DNA of 64,000 nt from Adineta vaga (GCA_021613535.1 CP075492.1:18724001-18788000), one strand, 5' to 3'; positions 52,375 through 62,107 are shown, counted from the stretch's first letter. Translations and numbers: made by a program. Notes: generated by a model not told the origin, from the letters alone.

Positions 52375-52734
52375 AGTTATTATTTGATACTTTGTATTTA
52401 CGAATAATTTTTGAAAATACGTATGACATTTACTCTTCTCTTTATCTTATTTAGTTTTGCATCAGTGCTTCTGTATACTCTCTATCGATTTTTTCGTTGC
52501 TTCGAGTTTCATTTCTTTTTGTTCGTCTTGCAGAGCGGTGTCTTTTTTACTTTTTCTTTAGTTATTTTGTGCGTTCTGTCATATTAAGAATTCGTATTAT
52601 TCATCGATGAGTCTCAAGGACAATAATATTATTTCATGTATCACTCTACAGTGTTGTATACCTCAAGCATCATGCTTCTTCCCACTCTTAAAACACGAAC
52701 GGAAAAACTTAAAATCGAAGCAACGAGAAGAACG
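52375..52734. other. Flank of paralogue A, nothing recognised
   Basis: AT-rich 5' flank. No separate gene recognised. Confidence 0.4.
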
Positions 52735-52790
52735 AGCATTTCGATGTGGTGGTAAATCATTACCAGAATTTTGCGATATAATAAATCAAT
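52735..52790 (+). pseudogene. Inverted fragment of paralogue A N-terminus
   Basis: Encodes RAFRCGGKSLPEFCDI, matching KAFRSGSKSLPESCDL at the N-terminus of the gene at 51658-52374. Nucleotide similarity is about 40 of 48 over the core (visual count). It lies head-to-head about 360 nt from that start. Similarity ends abruptly on both sides, so it is a partial inverted duplication rather than a gene. Confidence 0.7.
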
Positions 52791-52879
52791 CTAAAATTTC
52801 TCTTTTAGTTTATTCGTTAACTAGCGAAGGTACTCGCTGCAAAGAAAACGCAGTTCACCTTTCCATTTGCAGCAGTCCT

Positions 52880-53060
52880 TTTCTAGCCGTGCAAGAAATC
52901 TCTCCAACAGGATTTACCCGCCGCGCATTACACAACCCTCGCAGGTCGTTTCTCGTTGTGCATCAGGTAGCTTCAAGACTTGCCGCTGCGCATAAAACCT
53001 CTTCTACAGAAGTGCTTCGGTCGCGCATCAGACACCCCTGTCAGACTTTTCCGCCGTGGG
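52880..53060. repeat. GC-richer degenerate tandem repeats
   Basis: About five imperfect units of 35-40 nt, each ending in a variant of CCGCGCATTACA / TTGTGCATCAGG / CTGCGCATAAAA / TCGCGCATCAGA. The tract is clearly richer in G+C than its surroundings. It is not a CRISPR: units are degenerate and have no spacer logic. Confidence 0.45.
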
Positions 53061-53638
53061 TCAGCTAACATCCTTACTCTCACACTTAGGTGACATTTCA
53101 CTCAACCTCATCCCTCACTCTTGTTAGCAATGCTAACATTTCTTCATGTACCCCATCACCAAAAGGAGTGTTATGCAAAGTTTAGTGACGATAGCTATCG
53201 AAGTGCTCGTGTGCATCGACGAAAACTGCAGCCTTTCTCGGTCTAGGTGAAATGCATCCGCATGCTGGACTGTTAATCTCGTATCGACGTTTCGTGCGGA
53301 CAAGCGTCGGCAGGAGATCATCAGTATCGACCTTTCGAAGGTTTCTGTCGTTTTATGAAGAATTGGTGTGAACTGTGGTGTCTGATGACTAGGATGAAAT
53401 TTCACCCAGCCCCCCTCCCTACCCAGGATGAGGATAACGATCACTGTCGACCTTCCTTGGGACACAGGGAAGTCGTATGGGAAGTTTGATGACCGTAGGT
53501 ATTGCAGGGACTGAACGCACAGCGAACAGACAAACAAACTCTCTTCTTTATATATATAGATAGATAGAGTTTTATTGAGTTAGTACTAGCATAATAGAAA
53601 TTGAAAAAATCTTATTAATCGTTATTTCTTATATGATG
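53061..53638. other. Intergenic stretch, nothing recognised
   Basis: Compositionally mixed, part moderately GC-rich, with a short TATATA/GATA tract at 53549-53570. No gene recognised. Confidence 0.45.
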
Positions 53639-53662
53639 AACATATATATATATATATATATT
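53639..53662. repeat. AT dinucleotide microsatellite
   Basis: Run of about eleven AT/TA units just beyond the 3' end of the flavohemoprotein gene. Confidence 0.9.
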
Positions 53663-53691
53663 GTTTGTGAAGAACTATTGAAACGATCAGT

Positions 53692-54882
53692 TTATAATAC
53701 TTGTGTCTTCGACTCGTTCTTTGCTGCACTTTTCAGAATGGATAATGCTGGTTGAAACACTTCCAAATGCACCTGGGATTCTGGATGATTACATTCTAAT
53801 AGATATGTTCTAACTTTGTCGAGAAATGTGGGTGAACCACACATGTACACATGAGTATCTGGAGTAATTTTGCTTTTAAGAAGATCTTTTGTAACAGGAT
53901 TTTCCTTATCAAGTACAATGTAATGATCTTTGTCGAGAAGAGATTCCATTTCTTCAAGGAAAGCACCAACACCTTTTTTCGAAACCTGATAAATAAGAGT
54001 TACTGAATCTAGTCTGCCTTGATTTTTGAGGTCCTTAATCATCGCAGCAAGTGCGGTAATACCAATACCTCCGGCAATAAATAGATGACTCTTAGCACCA
54101 TTGACTAAAACAAATTCACCAGCTGGTAATGAAGCTAAGATTGTATCATGCTCCCGAAAATGATCAGCTATCTCGTTAGAAACGATACCGAATGGTTGGT
54201 CGTCATCTTTCTCTTGTTTACATGCCACGCTATAGGTTTTTCCATTGAATGGTTCTGTCAGACTGTAATGTCGATTGTGCAATTGTCCATCTTTTTGAAC
54301 ACGAAGAGTTAAATATTGTCCAGCAAGAAAAGGACACATTTTTTCTCCATCACATCGTTCCATTGTTAAAGCAGTAACTGATCCATTGCTGATCACTTCT
54401 TTTTTAACAATTGTCAATGGAATAAAATCTTTTTGTGCATCACTACCGAGATCGGCATACAACTGCTTTTCAACTTTTATAAATACTGAAGCAATAATAC
54501 CGTACGCAGTTGACCACGCTTCTAAAACTTCAGCTGTTGCTTTGTCGCCCAAAACTTCAGTAATAGCACTGAGTAAGAAATGACCGACAGTTTTGTAATG
54601 ATGTGGTTGAACCATGAGAGCGCGATGTTTATGACCGACGATTCGTATCCATGGCATAAGTGCATCTAAATTATCGATATTTTCTGCAGCTAAATATATT
54701 GTATTTGCCAATGCTAATGGTTGAGTACCGATTTTTAAATTTGTTTGATTAAACATATTTAATAAGTGTGGATGAGCTTTGAACATATCTCGATAAAATA
54801 TTGATGTAATCTCTTTTCCATTTTCTCGTAAAAGTGGTGCAGTAGATTTTATTATTTCTTTTTGTTTATCACTCAGAGGCAT
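53692..54882 (-). CDS. hmp: Flavohemoprotein (nitric oxide dioxygenase)
   Basis: 396 residues, full family length, no intron. The globin domain (about 1-140) has Tyr30 at B10 (SIFYRDMF), Gln54 at E7 and the proximal His86 (VGHKHRALM). The FAD-binding ferredoxin-reductase domain (about 150-255) has RHYSLTEPF. The NAD-binding domain has FIAGGIGITALAAMIKDL near 270, MCGSPTFLDKV near 350 and the terminal HLEVFQP. These are all parts needed to turn NO and O2 into nitrate with NAD(P)H, so the enzyme should detoxify nitric oxide in the cytosol. The family is bacterial and fungal and absent from most animals, so horizontal acquisition is the usual explanation. Codon use looks like that of neighbouring genes, so it is an old, adapted arrival. 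Confidence 0.95.
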   Translation of the reverse strand: MPLSDKQKEIIKSTAPLLRENGKEITSIFYRDMFKAHPHLLNMFNQTNLKIGTQPLALANTIYLAAENIDNLDALMPWIRIVGHKHRALMVQPHHYKTVGHFLLSAITEVLGDKATAEVLEAWSTAYGIIASVFIKVEKQLYADLGSDAQKDFIPLTIVKKEVISNGSVTALTMERCDGEKMCPFLAGQYLTLRVQKDGQLHNRHYSLTEPFNGKTYSVACKQEKDDDQPFGIVSNEIADHFREHDTILASLPAGEFVLVNGAKSHLFIAGGIGITALAAMIKDLKNQGRLDSVTLIYQVSKKGVGAFLEEMESLLDKDHYIVLDKENPVTKDLLKSKITPDTHVYMCGSPTFLDKVRTYLLECNHPESQVHLEVFQPALSILKSAAKNESKTQVL

Positions 54883-56480
54883 TCTTCACAATCTATAATG
54901 ATACAAAAATATTTATATACACTTCTCTTACAAGTATCTGCTAACTTATAATATCAACGAAGATAGTATTACTTCGTTCTACGTTTCTTTTTTTTTATTT
55001 ACTTCTCTTTCTTCAATAGATACTTTTCTTCAAAGTAAAAAACAAGATTACCAGAAATATGCAATCAATCAAATCAAAGATTTACATTACGAAAATCTCT
55101 TTCGTGCTTTTTTTTCTCACCATTTCTTAGGAGTGTATCAGTCCTTCTAGGAGTAGAGACAACTGACTCTCCAAATGTTTTAAGTACATACCACTGACTT
55201 GTCTGTGACGATTTTTGATGGAAGAGATGTATGCACTGATGGAACTACGCGTTTATTTATTTCTTCCTCTAAAATCGCATCGTTCTGATACAAAACACGC
55301 GTTTATATACTCGTCCCTACAGAAGAGAACGCAAGAAAATATTCTATCAAAGTACATCAGAATGTACAGAAATAAGGATAATCCATTAGATGAGAAAAAC
55401 CGTATCACGCGTACAGCGCATGTCAGAGAGATTGTCACATTGTCCTATAAATACAAATACGAAAAACGACTAAACAACAATAATCAGATCTAGATCGCTC
55501 GTTAACTTAAAATTGTATCACACGATATTTTAAAAACTGAAGATCGATTGTTAATCATCAAGGTTATTTATTTGACGAGTAACAAATTTATATACATACT
55601 ATACTCACAAAAGATGCGATCACGTGTCTTTGCGTTTGTTAATGATAGTGAATACTATTTGATATTTGATAATGTACGATACAAATGAAGATGATTTATC
55701 AAACATTCGACATCATGGTCTCGATTTTCGTAGAAATAAAACTAAAATAAAAATGTAATATATATGAAATATTCATATGGTCGTGACTATAGGACGATGT
55801 AAACAACATTTTCATGATAATTGTCATTTTCAGGGTTACTTTTTTCATTTAAACAAACGTTTTATCAATAGTCAAAATTGTGAATTACTCAATCGATTTT
55901 TCACACAAGGTTATTTCGTGTATTTTGATGAAGAAAACAAAAAAACATGTTTTCATGTATGACGCTTGCTCTCAAAGTGCGTTTATGCAACGGATGAATG
56001 AATAATAATGATTCTTTTTCGCTTTCTACTGTATACCACACCAATATATTTGATACTTTCCAAACTGTATCAATGCGATGACTCATTATGCTGTTTATGT
56101 GCAGTAAATGAAGAAAAATGTTTTTATTCATTTAAACGATGATGCAAAAGTTTGTAAGAAACTTTCATAGCTTATACATGTATATGTATATAAAACGCAC
56201 AAACCCCATAGAAATATCATCTACTAAACTAATTTAATGAAGAACATTAGATCTACCAACATTCATCTAGTTCAATTCAATTAACGAAACGTTTTCCAAA
56301 TCATCAAGTAGATTTCTGTTAACCTCAGTTTCATAGTGTCTATAAGTTGGATTCAAATATTTTGTGGAACTCACATATTAAAATGTGAGTAGAAGCTTAT
56401 CTTGAGGCTTTTTGGGTCTTCCCACCTTCGTAGAAACAGTTGCTATGTTTCATTGATTATTACTAGTAGTTTAGGCACAA
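54883..56480. other. Long gene-poor stretch
   Basis: About 1.6 kb, AT-rich. Open frames are short and lack motifs; no repeat copy recognised. The left end should include the flavohemoprotein promoter. Confidence 0.5.
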
Positions 56481-56537
56481 ATCTTGAGGGTGTGGGTCAT
56501 GCTATACTCTTAACCCAGACCGAGACCCACACCCTTG
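56481..56537. repeat. TGTGGG-type inverted repeat
   Basis: ATCTTGAGGGTGTGGGTC, spacer with GCTATACTCTTAAC, right arm GACCCACACCCTTG. No gene end recognised nearby, so it is an exception to the 3'-end rule. Confidence 0.85.
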
Positions 56538-56882
56538 TAAATGTATTTTTGGTTACATGGAAGAACACGTCAACGTCAATGCAAAAGTCTGAACCAGATA
56601 ATTATACGTTAAATTATTTGATGAAATGACGTAGGTAAAAGAAATATAAATTTTCGTACATTAATATTTATCATGCCTATACAACAAATGAAAAATTTTT
56701 AATTTTTCTGACATCATCTTAGAAGCAAAATGCCAATTTTCGTTTCGTTCTTTCTCTTATAGATAAGATAATGAAAACATATGACATGTAAGGGTGGAAA
56801 AAACCTGAAACAATATTTATAATAAGCGATTTTTCATCATTTACAAGGATATTTCGGTTAAATTATCAGTATTTTTTGTGAT

Positions 56883-56945
56883 GTGGGGTCGGGTGGGTGT
56901 CGATGGGGCTATACTCTTATTTCACACTCACACCCTCACCACGCC
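56883..56945. repeat. TGTGGG-type inverted repeat, 3' of ART-TPR gene
   Basis: GTGGGGTCGGGTGGGTGTCG left arm, spacer with GCTATACTCTTATTTC, right arm CACACTCACACCCTCACC. It ends 3 nt before the ART-TPR stop codon region, the closest such pairing. Confidence 0.8.
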
Positions 56946-56948
56946 CTA

Positions 56949-59323
56949 TTACACTGTTGAACAACACTTCAAATTGGTTCTCACAAAGTCAGTTAAAAAT
57001 CTCAAATAACAGGGATTTTTCTGTTTCCGTATTTTCCATCGTTTTCTTTTTCCTATGTTGTGTGTCTCTTTTTGCAATATTTTCTTAAATTTTCGAATTT
57101 GATTTCTCACACTAATTCGTTCTGGATCTTTGTTGAATGGTGTTTTCTTGAGTATTTTCATGGCTCGAATCATATAGTACATAGATCGATTGTAGCATCC
57201 CATATTTAAATATATTGTTGCTAATATTCTTAATGATCCAACCATATTTCTATGCGTTGAACCTTGTGTATATTTTCTTAAACGATATGCCTTTAATGAG
57301 TATCTTAATCCTAGTAAATGTCTATTTAAATTACTGCAATTCTGAGCTAGATTATCATATATAGCAGCAAAATCTGGATGAGTGTATGGTAAACACTTCT
57401 TTTTCATTGCTAATGCGTGATGGAAATATTTGATGGCATGTTGATCAGCGCCAACGATAGACAATGCTATGCTAATATCGACTAATACCGAACTTTTTTC
57501 ATTTAACTCTGTTTCCGGTAATGTCTTACAGTACATATTGAATGCACGTATTGAATATTGAATTGATTCAATCGGATCGTTCATATCACCTAGAATTTGT
57601 CCTATTAACGATAAATAGTCAGCAATTTCGGGATGGTATTCAGGCAATGTTCGAGTACATAAATCTAATGCTTTTTGGAACTGATTTATTGCATCACTAT
57701 ATTTGTATTGTAAACGATAAGTATTACCAAGTGCAATAAATACTTGATGCTGCACGATATGATTTGAACTTCCACATTGTTCCTGTATTTTTTATGCTTG
57801 AGTATAAAATTCTATGGCTCGATTATAATCACCTTTTTGTTCTTAACATGTTCCAGTGCAGAGTAAAGCTCGACCTATTTCAACATGTGTATCGCCATAC
57901 ACTTGTTTAAATAAATAGAATGCACGTGTTATATATTCGAGAGCTCGATCATTATTATTTCTATCTGAACAAAAAATACCCATATGAATGAGAACACGAG
58001 CTTCATCGTCCAAACATCTTGATTCTCTTTCAGTTAGGACTTTATAAGCATTTTTATAATGTTTCCACTCATTGATCTTATCACCCTTCAATTCAAATGC
58101 TCTAGCCATATGTACATGAATCAACGCTATGTTTTCATCTTCAGGATTCGACATGAGCTTATTAAAATATGAAAGTGATGATTCATATTTTCCAATACTA
58201 TGTAACAAAATACTATACATCATCTTTGCACTCATATTTTCACTAAATTCCAAATGATCATCGATATATTTATGTACAAGTAATCGACCTTCGTCAGTCG
58301 CGATCATTTTCGAATACCATACACCATTATCATTTTGTTTTGGTACTGTCGCTAACTGAAATGTTACACCTATATCGAAAAGAACTTCATTTTCATCTTG
58401 AAAATTACTTTCTGATGCAATATCAGCAAAAATAACACGATCACCTAATTTCGTTACATCGCATTCGATTTCAAGTAAAACTGATAATTTATCCGATGTT
58501 GATGCTGGTTCTCCTGCATACATTTCAGCTACTTCACGAGTAAAACTCGTCGATAGATAACCATTCATTGATATTAACTGTTGTTTATTTTTCGTTAATT
58601 CATTAAATTCATTTTGAGTTAATCGAAGACCACGATAGACTGTTACTGGTTCATCAAATTCTTTGAAAATCTTATGTCTAATAGCAAGTGATGAATATAA
58701 ATCTTGAATAAAATATCGATATGTATACATTTGTTCGACATCTTCTGTTCGTAATGCCTTATTAATTAGACGATAGACAAATATATTTTTCGTATACCAT
58801 TTAATTGAATCTTTCGGTTCGTAAGTTCGTTCAAATTCATTAATACGTTCTAATTCTTGTCTATTATTTCGATAGTAATGTCGTGATGCATTAAGCATTT
58901 CTTGTTTAGTTTGTTCATCATGTGGTAATCGAATAAGAACATCTTTGAAAACATGAAACCAAAGAAAATCTGCAGATTTATCTGTTAAATTACGTAAATA
59001 ACGTTAATAATGACGATAGAAACTAAAGATTTGAAGTTGATCTTGAATGATTTTCATATATTTTTGTATAGCATTGATCATATCATTTTCATTAGAAAAA
59101 TGTCAGAGATTTTCTCTTTAAATTGATCATATCTGTTAATTCTACGCGAAAAGACAAAAACACCCTCAATCTGTCGAATATTTTCGATACGAGACAAAAT
59201 ATTATTCACATTCTTTCCAGTAGTAACGCATATAATTTTCTCTTTTTTAATTGTTTGTACACGAGTAATGCATTCATCAAGATTCGTATACATTAGTATA
59301 TAATCATTGATTTTTCGAAGCAT
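56949..59323 (-). pseudogene. ADP-ribosyltransferase with TPR tail, multiply broken
   Basis: From the ATG at 59323 the sequence follows the intact ART at 4425-6920: an alpha/beta N-terminal region, then an ART domain with the YRGLR (near 58630), STS (near 58548) and ENEVLF (near 58385) elements, then a series of TPR units resembling kinesin-light-chain repeats down to 56949. Damage: a frameshift at about 59078-59105 and in-frame TAA codons at 59004-59006, 57843-57845 and 57792-57794. The catalytic domain itself has no break. With four lesions it is a pseudogene. The ancestral product would be a cytosolic arginine ADP-ribosyltransferase with protein-binding TPRs. Confidence 0.85.
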
Positions 59324-59356
59324 CTTAATTCATTTTATCGTCTTTTTGTTTAATTT

Positions 59357-59428
59357 TAGGGTGTGGGTGTGGGTGTGAGTGAAGAAGGTGTACCCACACC
59401 CACAGCCACACCCACACCCACACCCTAG
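59357..59428. repeat. TGTGGG-type inverted repeat, most regular copy
   Basis: AGGGTGTGGGTGTGGGTGTG left arm, right arm made of CCCACA units ending CCCACACCCT. Near-perfect telomere-type units in both arms. Unlike most copies it lies at the 5' end of a gene (the ART-TPR pseudogene) and lacks the CTTGA/TCAAG ends. Confidence 0.9.
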
Positions 59429-59556
59429 TTCACAAATGTAACTCTTGGAACTTGATCTCTGTTCAAAACTGAACTCTTGACTGAAACTAAATCATGCTTA
59501 TAAAATTAGCAAAAGAAACAATTGATCTTTCAATGTGTGTTAATCATCCGGTTTAA

Positions 59557-60049
59557 CCCTTTCCAGCCGGATGTTGCCATTTGGCAACATTTTACCAATG
59601 TCAATATAAGTTTTATCTTAAAATGATGAGATATAGTTTTCTAAGTCGTTTGATAAATAACTATACGTATTTTAGTATCAATATATGCCTTTGAAAGAAA
59701 GGAACAGTCTACTGTTGGCGAGTGGGATGAATTCTCTGTAAACGTCCAAAAGAGCTCACGAATGGAAATGATCCCCTTATCATTTGGCCAAGCATTTCAT
59801 CCGAGAAGTGACTGGTGCTTAGTTTTCCTCTGTAACTCCATTATCTGTTAGATTTATAACATGAATTAATTAGCATGCTCGAATAACAAAATGTGAGCAT
59901 GTTGCCATTTGGCAACATATTGATATACGGCTCTGTTTCAGTTCTTTGAACTTGTGGATGGAATATGGTAACATCCATACAGAAAAGACAAAGAATATGC
60001 AGTATTAAGATTTCTTTCTTGTTCTCTTCTGGTAGCCGGCCGGAAAGGG
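59557..60049. mobile_element. piggyBac-type MITE inserted in paralogue B
   Basis: 493 bp between TTAA sites (59553-59556 and 60050-60053). Ends CCCTTTCCAGCCGG and CCGGCCGGAAAGGG. It contains two copies of the palindrome ATGTTGCCATTTGGCAACAT (about 59571 and 59898). Non-coding. It interrupts the last codons of the paralogue B gene: without it the minus-strand frame would read on from DL to KPDD and a stop codon. Confidence 0.85.
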
Positions 60050-60825
60050 TTAAGGTCATTCATATCGATAGGTAAGTCCAAGTATCGAAATCCGGAAAGA
60101 TCGCAAACGGGTCGATTGAATTGTAAATATTCTCTGACGTGTAATCGTCCATTTGAATCTTGTGTAAATCCACTACCATCAAATAAACCGTTCAGAGCTA
60201 ATCGATTATAAAGAAAACCACGACATTCTTCGAGTGTTCCTTCACAGTCCAGAAATCTTTCTTCTGTCATGTAGCGAGAATCAGTAACAATACCTTTGAC
60301 ACACATTTGGCTGACATCAAAGTAAGATTTGCCTCGAAGATACGATAACCGAGCTCGATCTTCAATCTCCTTGAAAGTAATTGATTTCAACGCATCTGCA
60401 TGTTGACAAACTTTAGTTGAAATAGACTTTGGACAGAACTTTTCTATCAGGGAGAAAATTCCATCCCATGCCGCGGGAAAAAATTGATCTGATCTATAAA
60501 AGACACCTAAACGAAAATGTCTGCCACCTTCTAATTTCTTTCGAATCCGTTCGTCTTCACTACCCAGTGAACGTAGTGCTTGAATATTCGATTTTTTGAG
60601 AAACAAATTCAAACCATCTCCTCCAATTACTCACGCAAACTTCTTATTGTTCTGCAAATACTTGGAAAATTCTTCACTGGAAACCTGCGATGCTCGTCCA
60701 GCTAACATATTCAATTCTTCTTCACTGATCGGATTCTCACCACTGTCCGACTGGTCTTTCGACTGCAAAGATGTTGAAAATCTTTCAATAATATCTTCAT
60801 CGTATAATGCATCTTGATTTGCCAT
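60050..60825 (-). pseudogene. Paralogue B of the unknown family, broken by TGA and a MITE
   Basis: From the ATG at 60825 (MANQDALYDEDIIERFSTSL) the frame reads 64 residues with an acidic Ser-rich N-terminus unlike that of A. It then hits TGA at 60631-60633 and continues in frame, aligning gap-free with paralogue A from VIGGDGLNLFLKKS onward. In A the residue at the stop position is Trp (SWIVDHD), so TGG to TGA is the simplest cause. A 75-nt GTGAGT...GTAG intron would also skip the stop, but it would delete sequence that aligns well with A, so I reject it. At the 3' end the frame runs into the MITE and ends at 59938 instead of a native stop. Function unknown. Confidence 0.7.
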
Positions 60826-61420
60826 TAGCTATTTCGCAATTTTTGAATAGCACACGCGCGCACCACTACTAAAACTTTTCTTTCTAGAATAAAAAATAAA
60901 TAAAACATCGAAGAGAACACCAAGAGAAACATCTGATGCACGTGTGTGACAACATAGTAGCTTATCTTCGAAGAATCGAAAGTGACATCTTCTAGGATTT
61001 ACAGTGGAGTGGTATGGTGCATGCACGTCAATCACAATGTTGAGCATCTGAAATGAACAAATGTATCATATTGAGTGATGTAATCTTTAACAGCGGAATG
61101 TTTCAGTACTCTGTTCAGCTAATCTAAACACGGACTTTGTCATACATTAACAACTTCATTAAGCGATGCATTTTTCGAAAGTATTTTGTAAAAGTTGACT
61201 TTCGTTGCTTTGTTAATCATCGAACTAGGTATTCTGGCAATTCATTAAGGTCAGTTCAGAGAGTGGTTAGATCAATCGGGAAGTCATCCTATTCCGTAAT
61301 GTTCAACATTCCGGAATCAGTTCCACACGAGGAATCAATTCCACCGATTCCATCTTCACCCAATTCGCGGAATTCCATGATGGAATTCAGTCGACCATTC
61401 CAACTGACCTGATCATCTAT
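60826..61420. other. Intergenic stretch with ATTCC-rich patch
   Basis: No gene recognised. Between about 61300 and 61400 there is an unusual cluster of GGAAT/ATTCC motifs, including GGAATTCCATGATGGAATTC. Confidence 0.4.
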
Positions 61421-61448
61421 CAGGGTGTGGGTGTGGGTGAGGGTGTAA
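61421..61448. repeat. Half unit of TGTGGG-type repeat
   Basis: CAGGGTGTGGGTGTGGGTGA with no complementary arm downstream. A solo G-rich arm, useful for judging how the paired copies form. Confidence 0.75.
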
Positions 61449-61589
61449 GTTAAAGATTAAATTATGAAGGAGATTCAATAAGAGTAATTATTTCATCTGT
61501 TCACGAATACAGAAGATACTTTAGTAGATATTTAATCCACAGTGACATGCTCAAGTAAGTGCGAAAGACTTATTTGAAAAGATCATAAA

Positions 61590-61645
61590 ATCAAAGTAGG
61601 AATCGAACCTACATCTTCCGATAACCGGCCGTGCATGATGTTTGG
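61590..61645 (-). tRNA. tRNA-like 3' half with B box (pseudogene or SINE end)
   Basis: On the minus strand GTAGGTTCGATTCCTAC forms a perfect 5-bp T stem with a TTCGATT loop, and GGTTCGATTCC is an exact Pol III B box. I could not fold a cloverleaf upstream: no acceptor partner, no clear D arm or A box. It is therefore a tRNA fragment or the head of a tRNA-derived SINE, not a working tRNA. Confidence 0.4.
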
Positions 61646-61972
61646 TAAGATATCTGTATGATGTGACCGTTTCGTATCAGCTGTGAGGATGTTTATTTAT
61701 GTTTATTATGTGTTTCTAAATGCTTTCATATTTGTTTTTAAGTCTTTGTTGAATGCTTTTATCCGGTTAATTTATGTCGCCCTCGTGTGATGTGGGTTGA
61801 AATTGCAGTGCTCTTATTTGTGTGGAAGTGATGGAATGAAGTTATGCTTGTGTATGGAAAGGTACTCATAACAGTTGGTACTTGACGTGGTCCGAGCAGA
61901 GAGTAACAAGCGACAGAAGAAGCTGGGCCAGCCTGAACAGCAATGCAATATCGTTCGACACCCGCATCACGA

Positions 61973-62107
61973 TGGTGTGCATCATCATTATCATCATCAC
62001 CATTACAAAAGAGTTATGAACTTCCTGATGGTCAGAGAATTACTATGAAAAATGAATGTTTTCGTTGTCCTGAAACTTTGTTTCAGCCAAGTCTTCTTAG
62101 AATGGAG
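61973..62107 (+). pseudogene. Actin gene fragment
   Basis: Encodes [18 protein letters not shown] then [17 protein letters not shown], which is clearly the actin segment around residues 235-270 (family pattern [23 protein letters not shown]). Several residues that are almost invariant in actins are changed, so it is a decayed piece of about 45 codons. No other part of actin is found nearby. It ends precisely at MES, where the TGTGGG-type repeat starts. Confidence 0.85.

Noticed and set aside
52880-53060. Possible CRISPR array
   Set aside because: Units are degenerate, no constant repeat with unique spacers, and the window is eukaryotic.
53692-54882. Bacterial contamination explaining the flavohemoprotein
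   Set aside because: The gene is embedded in AT-rich eukaryotic sequence with repeats and spliced genes on both sides, and its codon use looks like theirs.
59357-59428. True chromosome end
   Set aside because: The G-rich units are short, inverted against each other and followed by 4.5 kb of genic sequence, so they are interstitial.
60556-60634. 75-nt GTGAGT...GTAG intron removing the TGA in paralogue B
   Set aside because: In phase and plausible in length, but it would delete FLKKSNIQALRSLG, which aligns without gaps to paralogue A, so the segment is coding.
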